From NCBI GenBank assembly GCA_020073145.1, contig JAIQFS010000027.1:1-64000 (forward strand): DNA of 64,000 bases, in the 5' to 3' direction. Every line of letters begins with the position of its first letter. Within the stretch, counting starts at the first letter, position 1. Made by a program: the position numbers and the translations under genes. The stretch comes from Terriglobia bacterium. Its GTDB lineage: Bacteria > Acidobacteriota > Terriglobia > Bryobacterales > Bryobacteraceae. The notes beneath the pieces were generated by a model. It did no database searches and had not been told where the DNA came from. It was given only the letters and a program-made list of their open reading frames with translations. Positions 1-7,059 of this stretch are shown here, in pieces.

Positions 1-72
1 ATCCTCCGGCACCCGCTCCTCCAGTGATCCGTAGCTGAACAGTTCGTCTTGTTGGATGTCTTCGCCGCGCAT
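1..72 (-). CDS. IS transposase, N-terminal 24 residues (partial)
   Basis: The ATG at 72 opens a minus-strand frame that continues off the window edge. The visible residues begin MRGEDIQQ, followed by LFSYGSLEERVPED. This matches the usual N-terminus of IS5/IS1182-like DDE transposases (a pattern MRGxDxQQ, LFSY, SLExRVPxDHPLR). Only 24 codons are present, so the catalytic DDE residues and the intactness of the gene cannot be judged. The family call rests on recognising this N-terminal signature. Confidence 0.6.
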   Translation of the reverse strand, partial: MRGEDIQQDELFSYGSLEERVPED

Positions 73-138
73 GCAGATAGGACGTCCGCAACATCCTTCA
101 GGTCACTTGTTTCGGAGAGAATTTCAGCAGCCTGCTAG
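1..138 (-). mobile_element. Terminal part of an insertion sequence cut by the window edge
   Basis: A transposase N-terminus reads leftwards off the window edge. About 60 bases outside its start, on the minus strand, is CAGGCTGCTGAAAT (ending near 134), which resembles the terminal inverted repeats of several DDE-transposase IS elements. It abuts CTAG (135-138), a possible target duplication. The element would end about 10 bases beyond the stop codon of the STAS gene. The other end lies outside the window, so the boundary and target duplication are inferred. Confidence 0.5.
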
Positions 139-147
139 GGGCCCGCG

Positions 148-513
148 TCAGGCGCTGGCGGCGTCCGCCGTCAGGTGGCGGGAGGACGATTCCACATCCG
201 CATCCACCGGCACGATGCGATCGATGTGGACCATGTTCAGTATCTTGCTGACCGCTTCCTGCACGCCGGCAATGCGCATCCGGCCGCCCTGCTGTTCCAT
301 GTGCCCAAAGCAACTGACCAGCATCCCGATCCCTGAGCTGTCGATGGAAATCAAGCCGGTCAAATCGACAATCACCTTGCGCGCGCCTTCTTGGACCAGG
401 CGCCGGAGGTCGTTTTCGGCGGTCATCAGGGCGTTGCCGAGGGTCAGCCGCCCGGAAATCGAAAAGATGGTAATACCGGGTTCGATCCGGCGTGTATTGG
501 TTTCGGTGATCAT
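148..513 (-). CDS. STAS-domain protein, anti-sigma factor antagonist type
   Basis: A 121-residue single STAS domain of the SpoIIAA/RsbV type. Such proteins bind an anti-sigma kinase when unphosphorylated and are switched off by phosphorylation of a conserved serine. The signature DLTGLISIDSSGIG (residues 50-63) supplies the candidate phosphoacceptor, Ser59 or Ser60. I chose the ATG at 513 because the domain begins about ten residues later; the frame is open for 18 more codons upstream. No anti-sigma kinase is adjacent, so its partner must be elsewhere. It is divergent from the nitric oxide reductase gene and an IS end lies just beyond its stop. Confidence 0.85.
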   Translation of the reverse strand: MITETNTRRIEPGITIFSISGRLTLGNALMTAENDLRRLVQEGARKVIVDLTGLISIDSSGIGMLVSCFGHMEQQGGRMRIAGVQEAVSKILNMVHIDRIVPVDADVESSSRHLTADAASA

Positions 514-599
514 GAGCGCATTACCGTTTTCGAATGCTACCACTATTTGGCCTCGCGCGGAGTCCAAGAGCCGTGCGGGGCGCCCCGCCGGACCGCGGC

Positions 600-641
600 G
601 TGACCAAAGTCACTGAATCGGATCGCGGCCTCCGATATTCT
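600..641 (+). promoter_or_regulatory. CRP/FNR-type operator and -10 box upstream of the nitric oxide reductase gene
   Basis: GTGACCAAAGTCAC (600-613) is a perfect dyad, GTGAC-N4-GTCAC. This has the form expected for regulators of the CRP/FNR superfamily, including the NNR/DNR nitric-oxide sensors. A -10-like TATTCT lies at 636-641. If transcription starts near 648 the dyad centre is at -41.5, the standard class II activator position. The dyad and spacing are directly visible; the regulator's identity is inferred. Confidence 0.6.
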
Positions 642-666
642 GTGACCAGCACGAAAGGGAAGGCTC

Positions 667-2919
667 ATGAAGCGACTGTGGATTGCCTTTGCCGTGGTGT
701 TTGTGGGCTCGTTTGCCGTTCTGGGATGGATCGGCACGCGGATTTACCAGGAGATGCCGCCGCTGCCCGCCGGGGTGGTGGACACAACCGGCGCCGTGGT
801 GGTGGCCGATGGCGCCATCGAGCGCGGCCAGAACGTGTGGCAGGCCCTGGGCGGCATGGAGGTCGGTTCGATCTGGGGCCATGGCAGCTACGTCGCGCCC
901 GACTGGACGGCCGACTGGCTGCACCGGGAAGCCACCTTCGTTCTCGAGGAATGGGCCCAGACGGACTACGGCAAGGGCTACGCGCAACTGGTCCCGGAAG
1001 ACCAGGCCCGCTTGCGCGGCCGTCTGGCAGTGATCTACCGGCATAACGGCTACGATGCCGCCAGCAACACCATTCGCATCGAGCCGGTGCGCGCGCGAGC
1101 CTTTGCGGAATGCCTGCGGCACTTCTCGGAGGTCTTTATCAACGGCAACAAGGCCTACGCCATTCCACCGGGCAGCGTGAGCAGCCCCGAGCGGATGCGG
1201 GACCTGGCCGGATTCATTTTCTGGACGGCGTGGGCGGCGGCCGCGGACCGGCCCGGGGACGAGGTGACCTATACCCACAACTGGCCGCACGAAGCGCTGA
1301 TCGGCAACCAGCCGACCGGGGAAACGGTGATCTGGACCGGCGTCAGCATTCTGATGCTGTTGGCCGGCATCTGCGCCATGGTCTGGTGGTACGCGGCGCA
1401 GGAGGCCGCGGAGCCGCAGGGGGCGGTTCCGGCGCAGGATCCGCTGGGACGCTGGGCTGCGACACCCTCGCAGCGCGCCACCTTGAAGTACTTCTGGGTG
1501 GTCTCAGCGCTCATCCTGGTCCAGATCCTGATGGGAATGGTGACGGCGCACTACGGGGTCGAGGGGGATGGTTTCTACGGCGTGAAAGTCTCGAGCTGGC
1601 TGCCGTACAGCGTCACGCGAACCTGGCATGTGCAATTGGGCATCTTCTGGATCGCCACGGCCTGGCTGGCGGCCGGGCTGTTCATCGGACCGCTGGTCAG
1701 CGGCCACGAGCCCAAGTTTCAGAGCCTGGGCGTGCATGCCCTGTTTGGCGCGCTGCTAGTGGTGGTGGCGGGGTCGCTGGCGGGCGAATGGATGAGCATT
1801 GAGAACAAACTGTCAGACGCGCAATCGTTCCTGTGGGGGCACCAGGGGTACGAGTATATCGACCTGGGCCGGGCCTGGCAGATCTTGCTGTTCGTGGGCC
1901 TGCTGATCTGGTTGTTTCTGGTGGTTCGCTCGATCCGCCCGGCGCTGAAGAACGCCGGCGAGCAGAAGCCTCTTCTCTGGCTCTTTCTGATGTCGGCGGC
2001 GGCGATCGGCCTATTCTACGGAGCGGGTCTGAACTGGGGGCAGCACACGCACTTGTCGATCGTCGAGTACTGGCGCTGGTGGGTGGTTCACCTTTGGGTG
2101 GAGGGCTTCTTCGAGGTGTTTGCCACCACGGTGATCGCGTTCTTCTTCACGCGCCTGGGGCTGATCCGGCCGGCGCTGGCGGCGAAGGCGGCGTTGCTTT
2201 CGGCCACGATCTACCTGGCAGGCGGCATCATCGGCACCTGCCACCACTTGTATTTCAGCGGAACCCCGACGGTGGCGCTGGCGTGGGGCTCCGTATTCAG
2301 CGCCCTGGAAGTGGTGCCGCTCATCATGGTGGCCCACACCGCGCTGGACGATTTGCGCCGCGGGCGTATGGCGTCCTGGGCGCAGCGCTACCGCTGGCCG
2401 GTCTACTTCTTCGTGGCCGTGGCCTTCTGGAACATGGTGGGCGCGGGGCTATTCGGCTTCATGATCAACCCGCCCATCGCGCTCTATTTCATGCAAGGCC
2501 TGAATACCACCCCGCTGCACGGGCACGCGGCGTTGTTCGGCGTGTACGGCATGCTGGGCATCGGCCTGATGCTGGTGTGCCTGCGCGCGCTGGGCCCGCT
2601 GGAGGACTGGCGCGAGAGCTGGCTGCGCTTCGCCTTCTGGGCGATGAATGCCGGTTTGTTCATGATGTGCGTCGGCAGTCTGCTGCCCGTAGGCCTGATG
2701 CAGACGTGGGCTTCGGTCAATGACGGCTACTGGTACGCGCGCAGTACCGAGTTTTTAGGGACGCCGCTGATGCAGACCCTGCGCTGGATGCGCGTGCCGG
2801 GCGACACGGTGTTCGCCCTGGGCGCACTGGCGTTGGTGGGGTTTGTGTTTCTAGGGCGCTCGCGCCAGAGCATGGCCTTGGCGGGTCCGGCGCCTGCGCC
2901 AGCGCCGGCGGGAGACTGA
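667..2919 (+). CDS. norB: Nitric oxide reductase, quinol-dependent single-subunit type (qNOR)
   Basis: Reduces two NO to N2O using quinol at the cytoplasmic membrane. The 750-residue length fits qNOR, which fuses a NorC-like N-terminal periplasmic domain to the NorB haem-copper-oxidase-like core. After one N-terminal membrane segment comes the periplasmic part with WGHGSYVAPDW, then about a dozen core helices. Candidate metal ligands are visible: His321 (RTWHVQLG), His475 and Glu479 (VVHLWVEGFFE), His526-His527 (TCHHLYF), and His618/His620 (LHGHAALFG). No other denitrification gene is adjacent, so NO detoxification or partial denitrification is plausible. A CRP/FNR-like dyad lies just upstream. 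Confidence 0.95.
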   Translation: MKRLWIAFAVVFVGSFAVLGWIGTRIYQEMPPLPAGVVDTTGAVVVADGAIERGQNVWQALGGMEVGSIWGHGSYVAPDWTADWLHREATFVLEEWAQTDYGKGYAQLVPEDQARLRGRLAVIYRHNGYDAASNTIRIEPVRARAFAECLRHFSEVFINGNKAYAIPPGSVSSPERMRDLAGFIFWTAWAAAADRPGDEVTYTHNWPHEALIGNQPTGETVIWTGVSILMLLAGICAMVWWYAAQEAAEPQGAVPAQDPLGRWAATPSQRATLKYFWVVSALILVQILMGMVTAHYGVEGDGFYGVKVSSWLPYSVTRTWHVQLGIFWIATAWLAAGLFIGPLVSGHEPKFQSLGVHALFGALLVVVAGSLAGEWMSIENKLSDAQSFLWGHQGYEYIDLGRAWQILLFVGLLIWLFLVVRSIRPALKNAGEQKPLLWLFLMSAAAIGLFYGAGLNWGQHTHLSIVEYWRWWVVHLWVEGFFEVFATTVIAFFFTRLGLIRPALAAKAALLSATIYLAGGIIGTCHHLYFSGTPTVALAWGSVFSALEVVPLIMVAHTALDDLRRGRMASWAQRYRWPVYFFVAVAFWNMVGAGLFGFMINPPIALYFMQGLNTTPLHGHAALFGVYGMLGIGLMLVCLRALGPLEDWRESWLRFAFWAMNAGLFMMCVGSLLPVGLMQTWASVNDGYWYARSTEFLGTPLMQTLRWMRVPGDTVFALGALALVGFVFLGRSRQSMALAGPAPAPAPAGD

Positions 2920-2957
2920 GCTAGAGGAGTGCGCCGGCAAGCCGGTTTCCGGGAGAT

Positions 2958-2979
2958 GGGGCGGGCACCAACCCGCCCC
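2958..2979. terminator. Hairpin between convergent genes
   Basis: GGGGCGGG and CCCGCCCC form a perfect 8-bp stem around a 6-base loop, between the stops of the convergent norB and TPR genes. There is no T-run on either strand, so it may be a weak or factor-assisted bidirectional terminator. Confidence 0.5.
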
Positions 2980-3003
2980 GGGTTCCCACCCTTCGCAGGA
3001 GCC

Positions 3004-3819
3004 TCATTTGCCGTGGCACATCACGCAATTGGCTCCCGCGGCGCTTCGCAGCTTCTTGATGTCTGAGGCGGAGACCCCGCCCTGGGTCAGCGCGGTCAAA
3101 CGCGCCTGAGCTTCGGCGGCGGCCGGCGATGCCGACTTGCCCGCTAGTTCATATTGGTTTCTGGCGAGATCGGGCTGGCCCTGTTCGAAGTATAGATCTC
3201 CGCGCATGATGCGCAGGTAGTCTCCCGGGCGGCTTGCTCCGGCGATCTTAATGAGGAAATCCAGGTCTTCGGCTTCGGCGGCGTGGTCGCGCAGCGCGTC
3301 CGGAAGACTGAGACCGTTGAACGCGCGCGCCAGCCGCACGTACGCCGATTTCGGCGCAAGCTCCACCGCGCGGTTCATGTCGGACACGCCCTTTGCCGCC
3401 AGTTGCGGCGCCTGCAGCAGCGACGCCATCATGGCTTGCATTCCGCCACGGACGGCGAGGGCCTCGGCGTGATCCGGATTGAGCGTAAGGGCGTGTTCGA
3501 GCGCCTGCGATCCTTTCTGGCCGGCGATCATGGCATCAGCGGGCTTTCCGCCCGTCAGCATAGTCCCGGCCGCCTGGGCCAGGTAGGCGACTCCCATGGC
3601 GTTCCAGAGATCGGCGTTCTCCGGATCGGCCTTCGTCGCTTCTTCCAGCATGGCGACATACTGGGGCACGACGTCGTATTGGCCGGTGCGGAATTGGAAC
3701 TGGTAGTTCCGCGCCCGCCGCAAAAGGTCGGCAGTTGTGGATGGAGTGGTGGTTTGGGCCCAAGCCACGGCGGTGACCGCCAATCCGGCTACTGCTGTCC
3801 ACGCGATGATCGATTTCAT
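3004..3819 (-). CDS. Exported TPR protein with a C-terminal CxxCH haem-c motif
   Basis: A 271-residue protein with a Sec signal peptide (about residues 1-21, ending AWAQ), followed by degenerate tetratricopeptide repeats over about residues 30-245. It ends NCVMCHGK, a CxxCH haem-c attachment motif at residues 265-269, only two residues from the C-terminus. TPRs usually mediate protein contacts. A terminal single haem would have to find its axial ligand elsewhere, or the motif may bind no haem. The gene is convergent with norB, so a redox partnership is possible but unproven. GGAGAA lies upstream of the ATG. Confidence 0.75.
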   Translation of the reverse strand: MKSIIAWTAVAGLAVTAVAWAQTTTPSTTADLLRRARNYQFQFRTGQYDVVPQYVAMLEEATKADPENADLWNAMGVAYLAQAAGTMLTGGKPADAMIAGQKGSQALEHALTLNPDHAEALAVRGGMQAMMASLLQAPQLAAKGVSDMNRAVELAPKSAYVRLARAFNGLSLPDALRDHAAEAEDLDFLIKIAGASRPGDYLRIMRGDLYFEQGQPDLARNQYELAGKSASPAAAEAQARLTALTQGGVSASDIKKLRSAAGANCVMCHGK

Positions 3820-3924
3820 TGCGATTCTCCGTTCTCCAGACTCTCATCAGCCTTCGATGATGAGTCGCCGCCGGCCGGGCCGGTGGATGCAGGTAGGGAA
3901 AAGACTCTGTGCGCCGGCTTGGCG

Positions 3925-4224
3925 CTACAGGCTAAAGCGGCCAAGAATCCGCCGTACCTGGCCCCGAAAGGCGAGATAGCCGCTGACCAGAGCGGCGCCC
4001 ACGATCAGCGCGCCCGTCGGCGCCAACGCCCCATTTCCGAGGCTGATGGCGAATCCCATGCCTACGAGGATCACGAGCATGCCCGCGAGCATCGTGAGCA
4101 ATCGCCGCTGAAACTGCCGCTGTTCGCGCCGTTCCAACACCTTCAGGCGAAACACCGGATCTCGCTCCGGCGGGGCGTCCGCGCGCAGAAGCTCCACGAG
4201 TCGATTGTCCCGATCTTCACTCAT
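3925..4224 (-). CDS. Small membrane protein, possible anti-sigma factor
   Basis: A 99-residue protein with a charged cytoplasmic-looking N-terminus (residues 1-40) and two hydrophobic segments (about 42-62 and 68-85). Its ATG overlaps the stop of the upstream ECF sigma gene in an ATGA arrangement, so the two are translationally coupled. Position and topology suggest a membrane regulator of that sigma factor. It lacks the HxxxCxxC zinc motif of classical anti-sigma factors, so the role is inferred only from gene order. Confidence 0.65.
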   Translation of the reverse strand: MSEDRDNRLVELLRADAPPERDPVFRLKVLERREQRQFQRRLLTMLAGMLVILVGMGFAISLGNGALAPTGALIVGAALVSGYLAFRGQVRRILGRFSL

Positions 4225-4751
4225 GACCTGTCTCCCAGAATGGGACGCAACTTCTCCCTACCGCGCAGCACATGTGACTTGATGGTGCCGAGCGGAATCG
4301 CCAGCATTTTCGCTGCTTCCTCGTGGGTGTATCCACTCCCCAGGACCAGGGTGACCGCCGCCCGCTGATCCAGCGGCAAGGACAGGAGCGCCTGGCGCAT
4401 CGCGATCCGGTCTTCGGCGGGGGCTTCCGGCGCTCCTTCTCCGGGCAGCGACTCATGATAGGCCGTGTCGCGCCGCGCTGCTCGAAACCATCGGCGCTGG
4501 CTGCCCTTCGCCTTGCGCCATGCGATGGAAAACAGCCAGGAACGCACGCTCCCCTGCCCCCGGAAAGACTTCGCCTGCGTCCACGCGGCGAGAAATGTCT
4601 CCTGCGCAAGGTCGTCTGCGTCCGAAGGGTTGGCCGTGAGACCGCGCAGGAACGTCCGCACCGCCTGCTGGTGGCGGTCGATGAGCGTATTGAACGCGCT
4701 ATCCGAACCGTCGCGGATGGCCGCAAGCAGGCTCTCGTCATCCCCCTCCAT
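4221..4751 (-). CDS. ECF-type RNA polymerase sigma factor
   Basis: A 176-residue sigma-70 family protein with the two ECF domains. Region 2 includes DADDLAQETFLAAW and a following promoter-melting segment (SVRSWLFSIAWRKAK). Region 4 carries the helix-turn-helix EEAAKMLAIPLGTIKSHVLRG near the C-terminus. It lies in a three-gene minus-strand operon. Its ATG directly follows the TAG of the upstream membrane protein gene, and its stop overlaps the start of the 99-residue membrane protein. That context suggests a membrane-signal-responsive sigma unit. Confidence 0.92.
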   Translation of the reverse strand: MEGDDESLLAAIRDGSDSAFNTLIDRHQQAVRTFLRGLTANPSDADDLAQETFLAAWTQAKSFRGQGSVRSWLFSIAWRKAKGSQRRWFRAARRDTAYHESLPGEGAPEAPAEDRIAMRQALLSLPLDQRAAVTLVLGSGYTHEEAAKMLAIPLGTIKSHVLRGREKLRPILGDRS

Positions 4752-5168
4752 CTATTTTTCCGAGGTGCTGAGCGCCGTCAGAAGAAACCGGATCGCGAGT
4801 GCCACCCAGAACGCCGCGGTGAGGGCGAACAGATAGACCACCCATTGCGGTCCTCCTTCGTTCATACGCCACCACGCGATGCCGCCGGCGATGCAGGCGG
4901 CGACCAGTAATCCGGTGAAGTTTCCCGCCTTCTGACCAATTTCTCGTCCGGCTCTCCCGGACTCGGTGTTCCCGGTCTGCCTAGTGAGCATCTCAACCAC
5001 GGCCGGAGGAGGCTCGATCCCCTTCTCGGCATAGAATCTCAGGATCTCCAGCACCTTCATATTGCCGCGATGGATGATGATGGCCATGAAGAAACCGAAG
5101 GAAAGAACCCCGACCGAAAGGCCGACCCAGAACAGAAACCAAAGCATCGGTGGAACTGCGCCGCTCAT
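4752..5168 (-). CDS. Membrane protein, DUF6249-like, first gene of the ECF operon
   Basis: A 138-residue protein with an N-terminal membrane segment (about residues 5-30), a soluble stretch containing HRGNMKVLEILRFYAEKGIEPPP, and two C-terminal membrane segments. The cytoplasmic pattern (basic helix, then EKGxxxPP) resembles DUF6249 proteins, which are often next to ECF sigma genes. I chose the ATG at 5168 over an upstream in-frame start because GAAGGGAG lies six bases before it. The stop codon abuts the sigma-factor start. Biochemical role unknown. Confidence 0.75.
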   Translation of the reverse strand: MSGAVPPMLWFLFWVGLSVGVLSFGFFMAIIIHRGNMKVLEILRFYAEKGIEPPPAVVEMLTRQTGNTESGRAGREIGQKAGNFTGLLVAACIAGGIAWWRMNEGGPQWVVYLFALTAAFWVALAIRFLLTALSTSEK

Positions 5169-5306
5169 CGCTGACTCCCTTCTTCCGCCCAAACGGGAAC
5201 GGATTGCTCTCACATTCTAAGTCGCCGCCGGGATGGCGGCCAGATGCAACGTCGCGACACTTTTTTGGCGTTGGTCCGGGCTCCGGAGTGGGACCCGGGA
5301 TATCGG

Positions 5307-5906
5307 CTAGTTGTCGAGGCTGAGCACTTCGAAATGAAAGCGTTCGGGCGGAAACAGCACCAGGGCGTCGGGCACCAGGTGCGACCAGGTCTGGTAAGCC
5401 GTGTCGGCCACCGGCGAGTTCAGGTAGAACAGGAACTGGCTGGAGAAGCAATCAATGGGCGGCGGCTGCCGGAACGTGAGGCGAAGACCCACCGCGCGTT
5501 CCAGGGTGACGCCTTGCGTGGGGACGTCCTTGTCGCGCAGCAGGCTCACAAAACTGGCGCGGCTGGCGTGCGGCCACACATCGGGATGCAGCAGATTCTT
5601 GAGCACCTCTTCGCATTCGAAGGTGATCTCGCACTGGCGGATCCATTCGAGCACCGAATCGCCCATCTGCCAGTGCGACCGCAAGGCCCGGTATTGGTTG
5701 GCCAACTGGACGGCCAGATCGAATTTGCGCTGTTCCACGACGGCGTTGTCGGCGTCGGTGGCGGCCAGCATTTCCTCGGCTTCCCCCATCACCGAGTCCA
5801 GGTCGGCCACGTCCTCGGGAGCCCCGTGCTCGATCGAGTGGACCAGCAGCGGGGGTAGCTCGTGGGTCTTGCTGCCCGGGATCCGGATGTAGCGATCGTC
5901 CCTCAT
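5307..5906 (-). CDS. Hypothetical cytoplasmic protein
   Basis: I do not recognise a family for this 199-residue protein. It lacks a signal peptide or membrane segment and is rich in acidic and aromatic residues, with a probably helical middle (EAEEMLAATDADNAV to about residue 90) and a more beta-like C-terminal part. I prefer the ATG at 5906, preceded by GGCAGGA, although the frame stays open to 6038. An AT-rich stretch at about 5945-6000 contains TTGAAA followed by TATG-like sequence and may hold its promoter. Confidence 0.65.
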   Translation of the reverse strand: MRDDRYIRIPGSKTHELPPLLVHSIEHGAPEDVADLDSVMGEAEEMLAATDADNAVVEQRKFDLAVQLANQYRALRSHWQMGDSVLEWIRQCEITFECEEVLKNLLHPDVWPHASRASFVSLLRDKDVPTQGVTLERAVGLRLTFRQPPPIDCFSSQFLFYLNSPVADTAYQTWSHLVPDALVLFPPERFHFEVLSLDN

Positions 5907-6084
5907 GAGATCGTCCTGCCCTACCTTATCGACGTATCGGGGGGCATATTTTGTTTCATAGTGGACCAAAGTGGGATCATTTTCAACCCAAAATGTTCTA
6001 ATGGTACCGATCGTAAGTGGTGATGAGGCTGTTAGCAATCGCCCTTTGCCGCTGCCAAAAGATGGCGCCGGCCTGTGCCCCGCG

Positions 6085-6126
6085 TGCTATGATGCCGCTC
6101 GATGGCTGAATACGATGGCTGAATAC
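6085..6126 (+). repeat. Extended -10 box followed by a 13-bp tandem duplication spanning the glucokinase start
   Basis: TGCTATGAT (6085-6093) is an extended -10 element. GATGGCTGAATAC occurs twice head to tail, at 6101-6113 and 6114-6126, so the start codon is duplicated. The first ATG (6102) is 8 bases beyond the -10 box, but runs only MAEYDG before a TGA at 6120-6122. The second ATG (6115) opens the kinase. The duplication is directly visible; its effect on initiation is inferred. Confidence 0.8.
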
Positions 6127-7059
6127 TCGATCGGACTGGACTTGGGCGGCACGAATCTGCGCGCGGCGGCGATTGACCGCTCTGGTACTATTCTGGACAA
6201 AGTCTCGGGCTCAACGAAGTTTTCCGCCGGGCGGGAGGCGGTGATCGCCGACATGGTGCAGGCGATTTCCCAGGTGCGCGACCAGCACGGCCCGAGCGGC
6301 CTGGCCGGCATCGGCATCGGAGTGCCCGGCTTCATTCAGCTCAAAGAGGGCATTGTCCTCAACAGCAACAACCTGCCATTTCTGGAGGACTATCCGATTC
6401 GTGATGAAATGCAGCGGCGTCTGGGGACCGTTGTCATTCTGGAAAACGACGCCAACGCCGCCGCGCTGGGAGAAAAATGGATGGGCGCTGGGCGTGAGGT
6501 GGACGATCTGGTGCTGCTCACTCTGGGCACGGGAATCGGCGGCGGCATCATCTCGGGAGGCCGGGTGCTGCGCGGCTTTGCGGGAATGGCGGGCGAACTC
6601 GGCCACATCACGGTGGCGCCCAACGGCAATCCCTGCGGCTGCGGCAACCAGGGGTGCGTCGAAAAACACGCCTCCGCCACCGCTGTGACGGCCATGGCCC
6701 GGATGCTGCATCTGGGCGACGAGGTGACCTCGAAGGACCTCGACCGTATGGCCCAGCGCGATGACGAAGCAGGCCACAAGGCGCGCGAGATCTGGCGTGT
6801 GATGGGCGAATCGCTAGGGATCACGCTGGCGATGCTCATCAACACGTTCAACTTCCCGCTGTATCTGTTGAGCGGCGGGATGCTGCCGGCGTGGGAGTTT
6901 TTTGCCCCGGCGATGCTGCGCACGGTGGAGCAGCGCTCCGCCACCTACCGGCTCACCCATGGCGCAACCCGCATTGAACAGGCCACTCTGGGCAACGAAG
7001 CCGGGCTGTACGGAGCGGCCTATTTGCCGTGGGTGGAGAAGGAGAAACAGGGCGGCTAG
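6115..7059 (+). CDS. ROK-family glucokinase or sugar kinase
   Basis: A 314-residue ROK protein that would phosphorylate glucose or a related hexose with ATP in the cytoplasm. The N-terminal phosphate loop is IGLDLGGTNLRAAAID. The ATP-site segment is LLTLGTGIGGGI. The ROK zinc motif CGCGNQGCVEK carries Cys174, Cys176 and Cys181. Substrate-contacting motifs include ENDANAAALGE and GELGH. A longer upstream frame exists (from 5971), but ROK homology begins at MAEYSIGLD, fixing the start at 6115. The gene converges on the permease gene at 7060 with no gap. Confidence 0.9.
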   Translation: MAEYSIGLDLGGTNLRAAAIDRSGTILDKVSGSTKFSAGREAVIADMVQAISQVRDQHGPSGLAGIGIGVPGFIQLKEGIVLNSNNLPFLEDYPIRDEMQRRLGTVVILENDANAAALGEKWMGAGREVDDLVLLTLGTGIGGGIISGGRVLRGFAGMAGELGHITVAPNGNPCGCGNQGCVEKHASATAVTAMARMLHLGDEVTSKDLDRMAQRDDEAGHKAREIWRVMGESLGITLAMLINTFNFPLYLLSGGMLPAWEFFAPAMLRTVEQRSATYRLTHGATRIEQATLGNEAGLYGAAYLPWVEKEKQGG

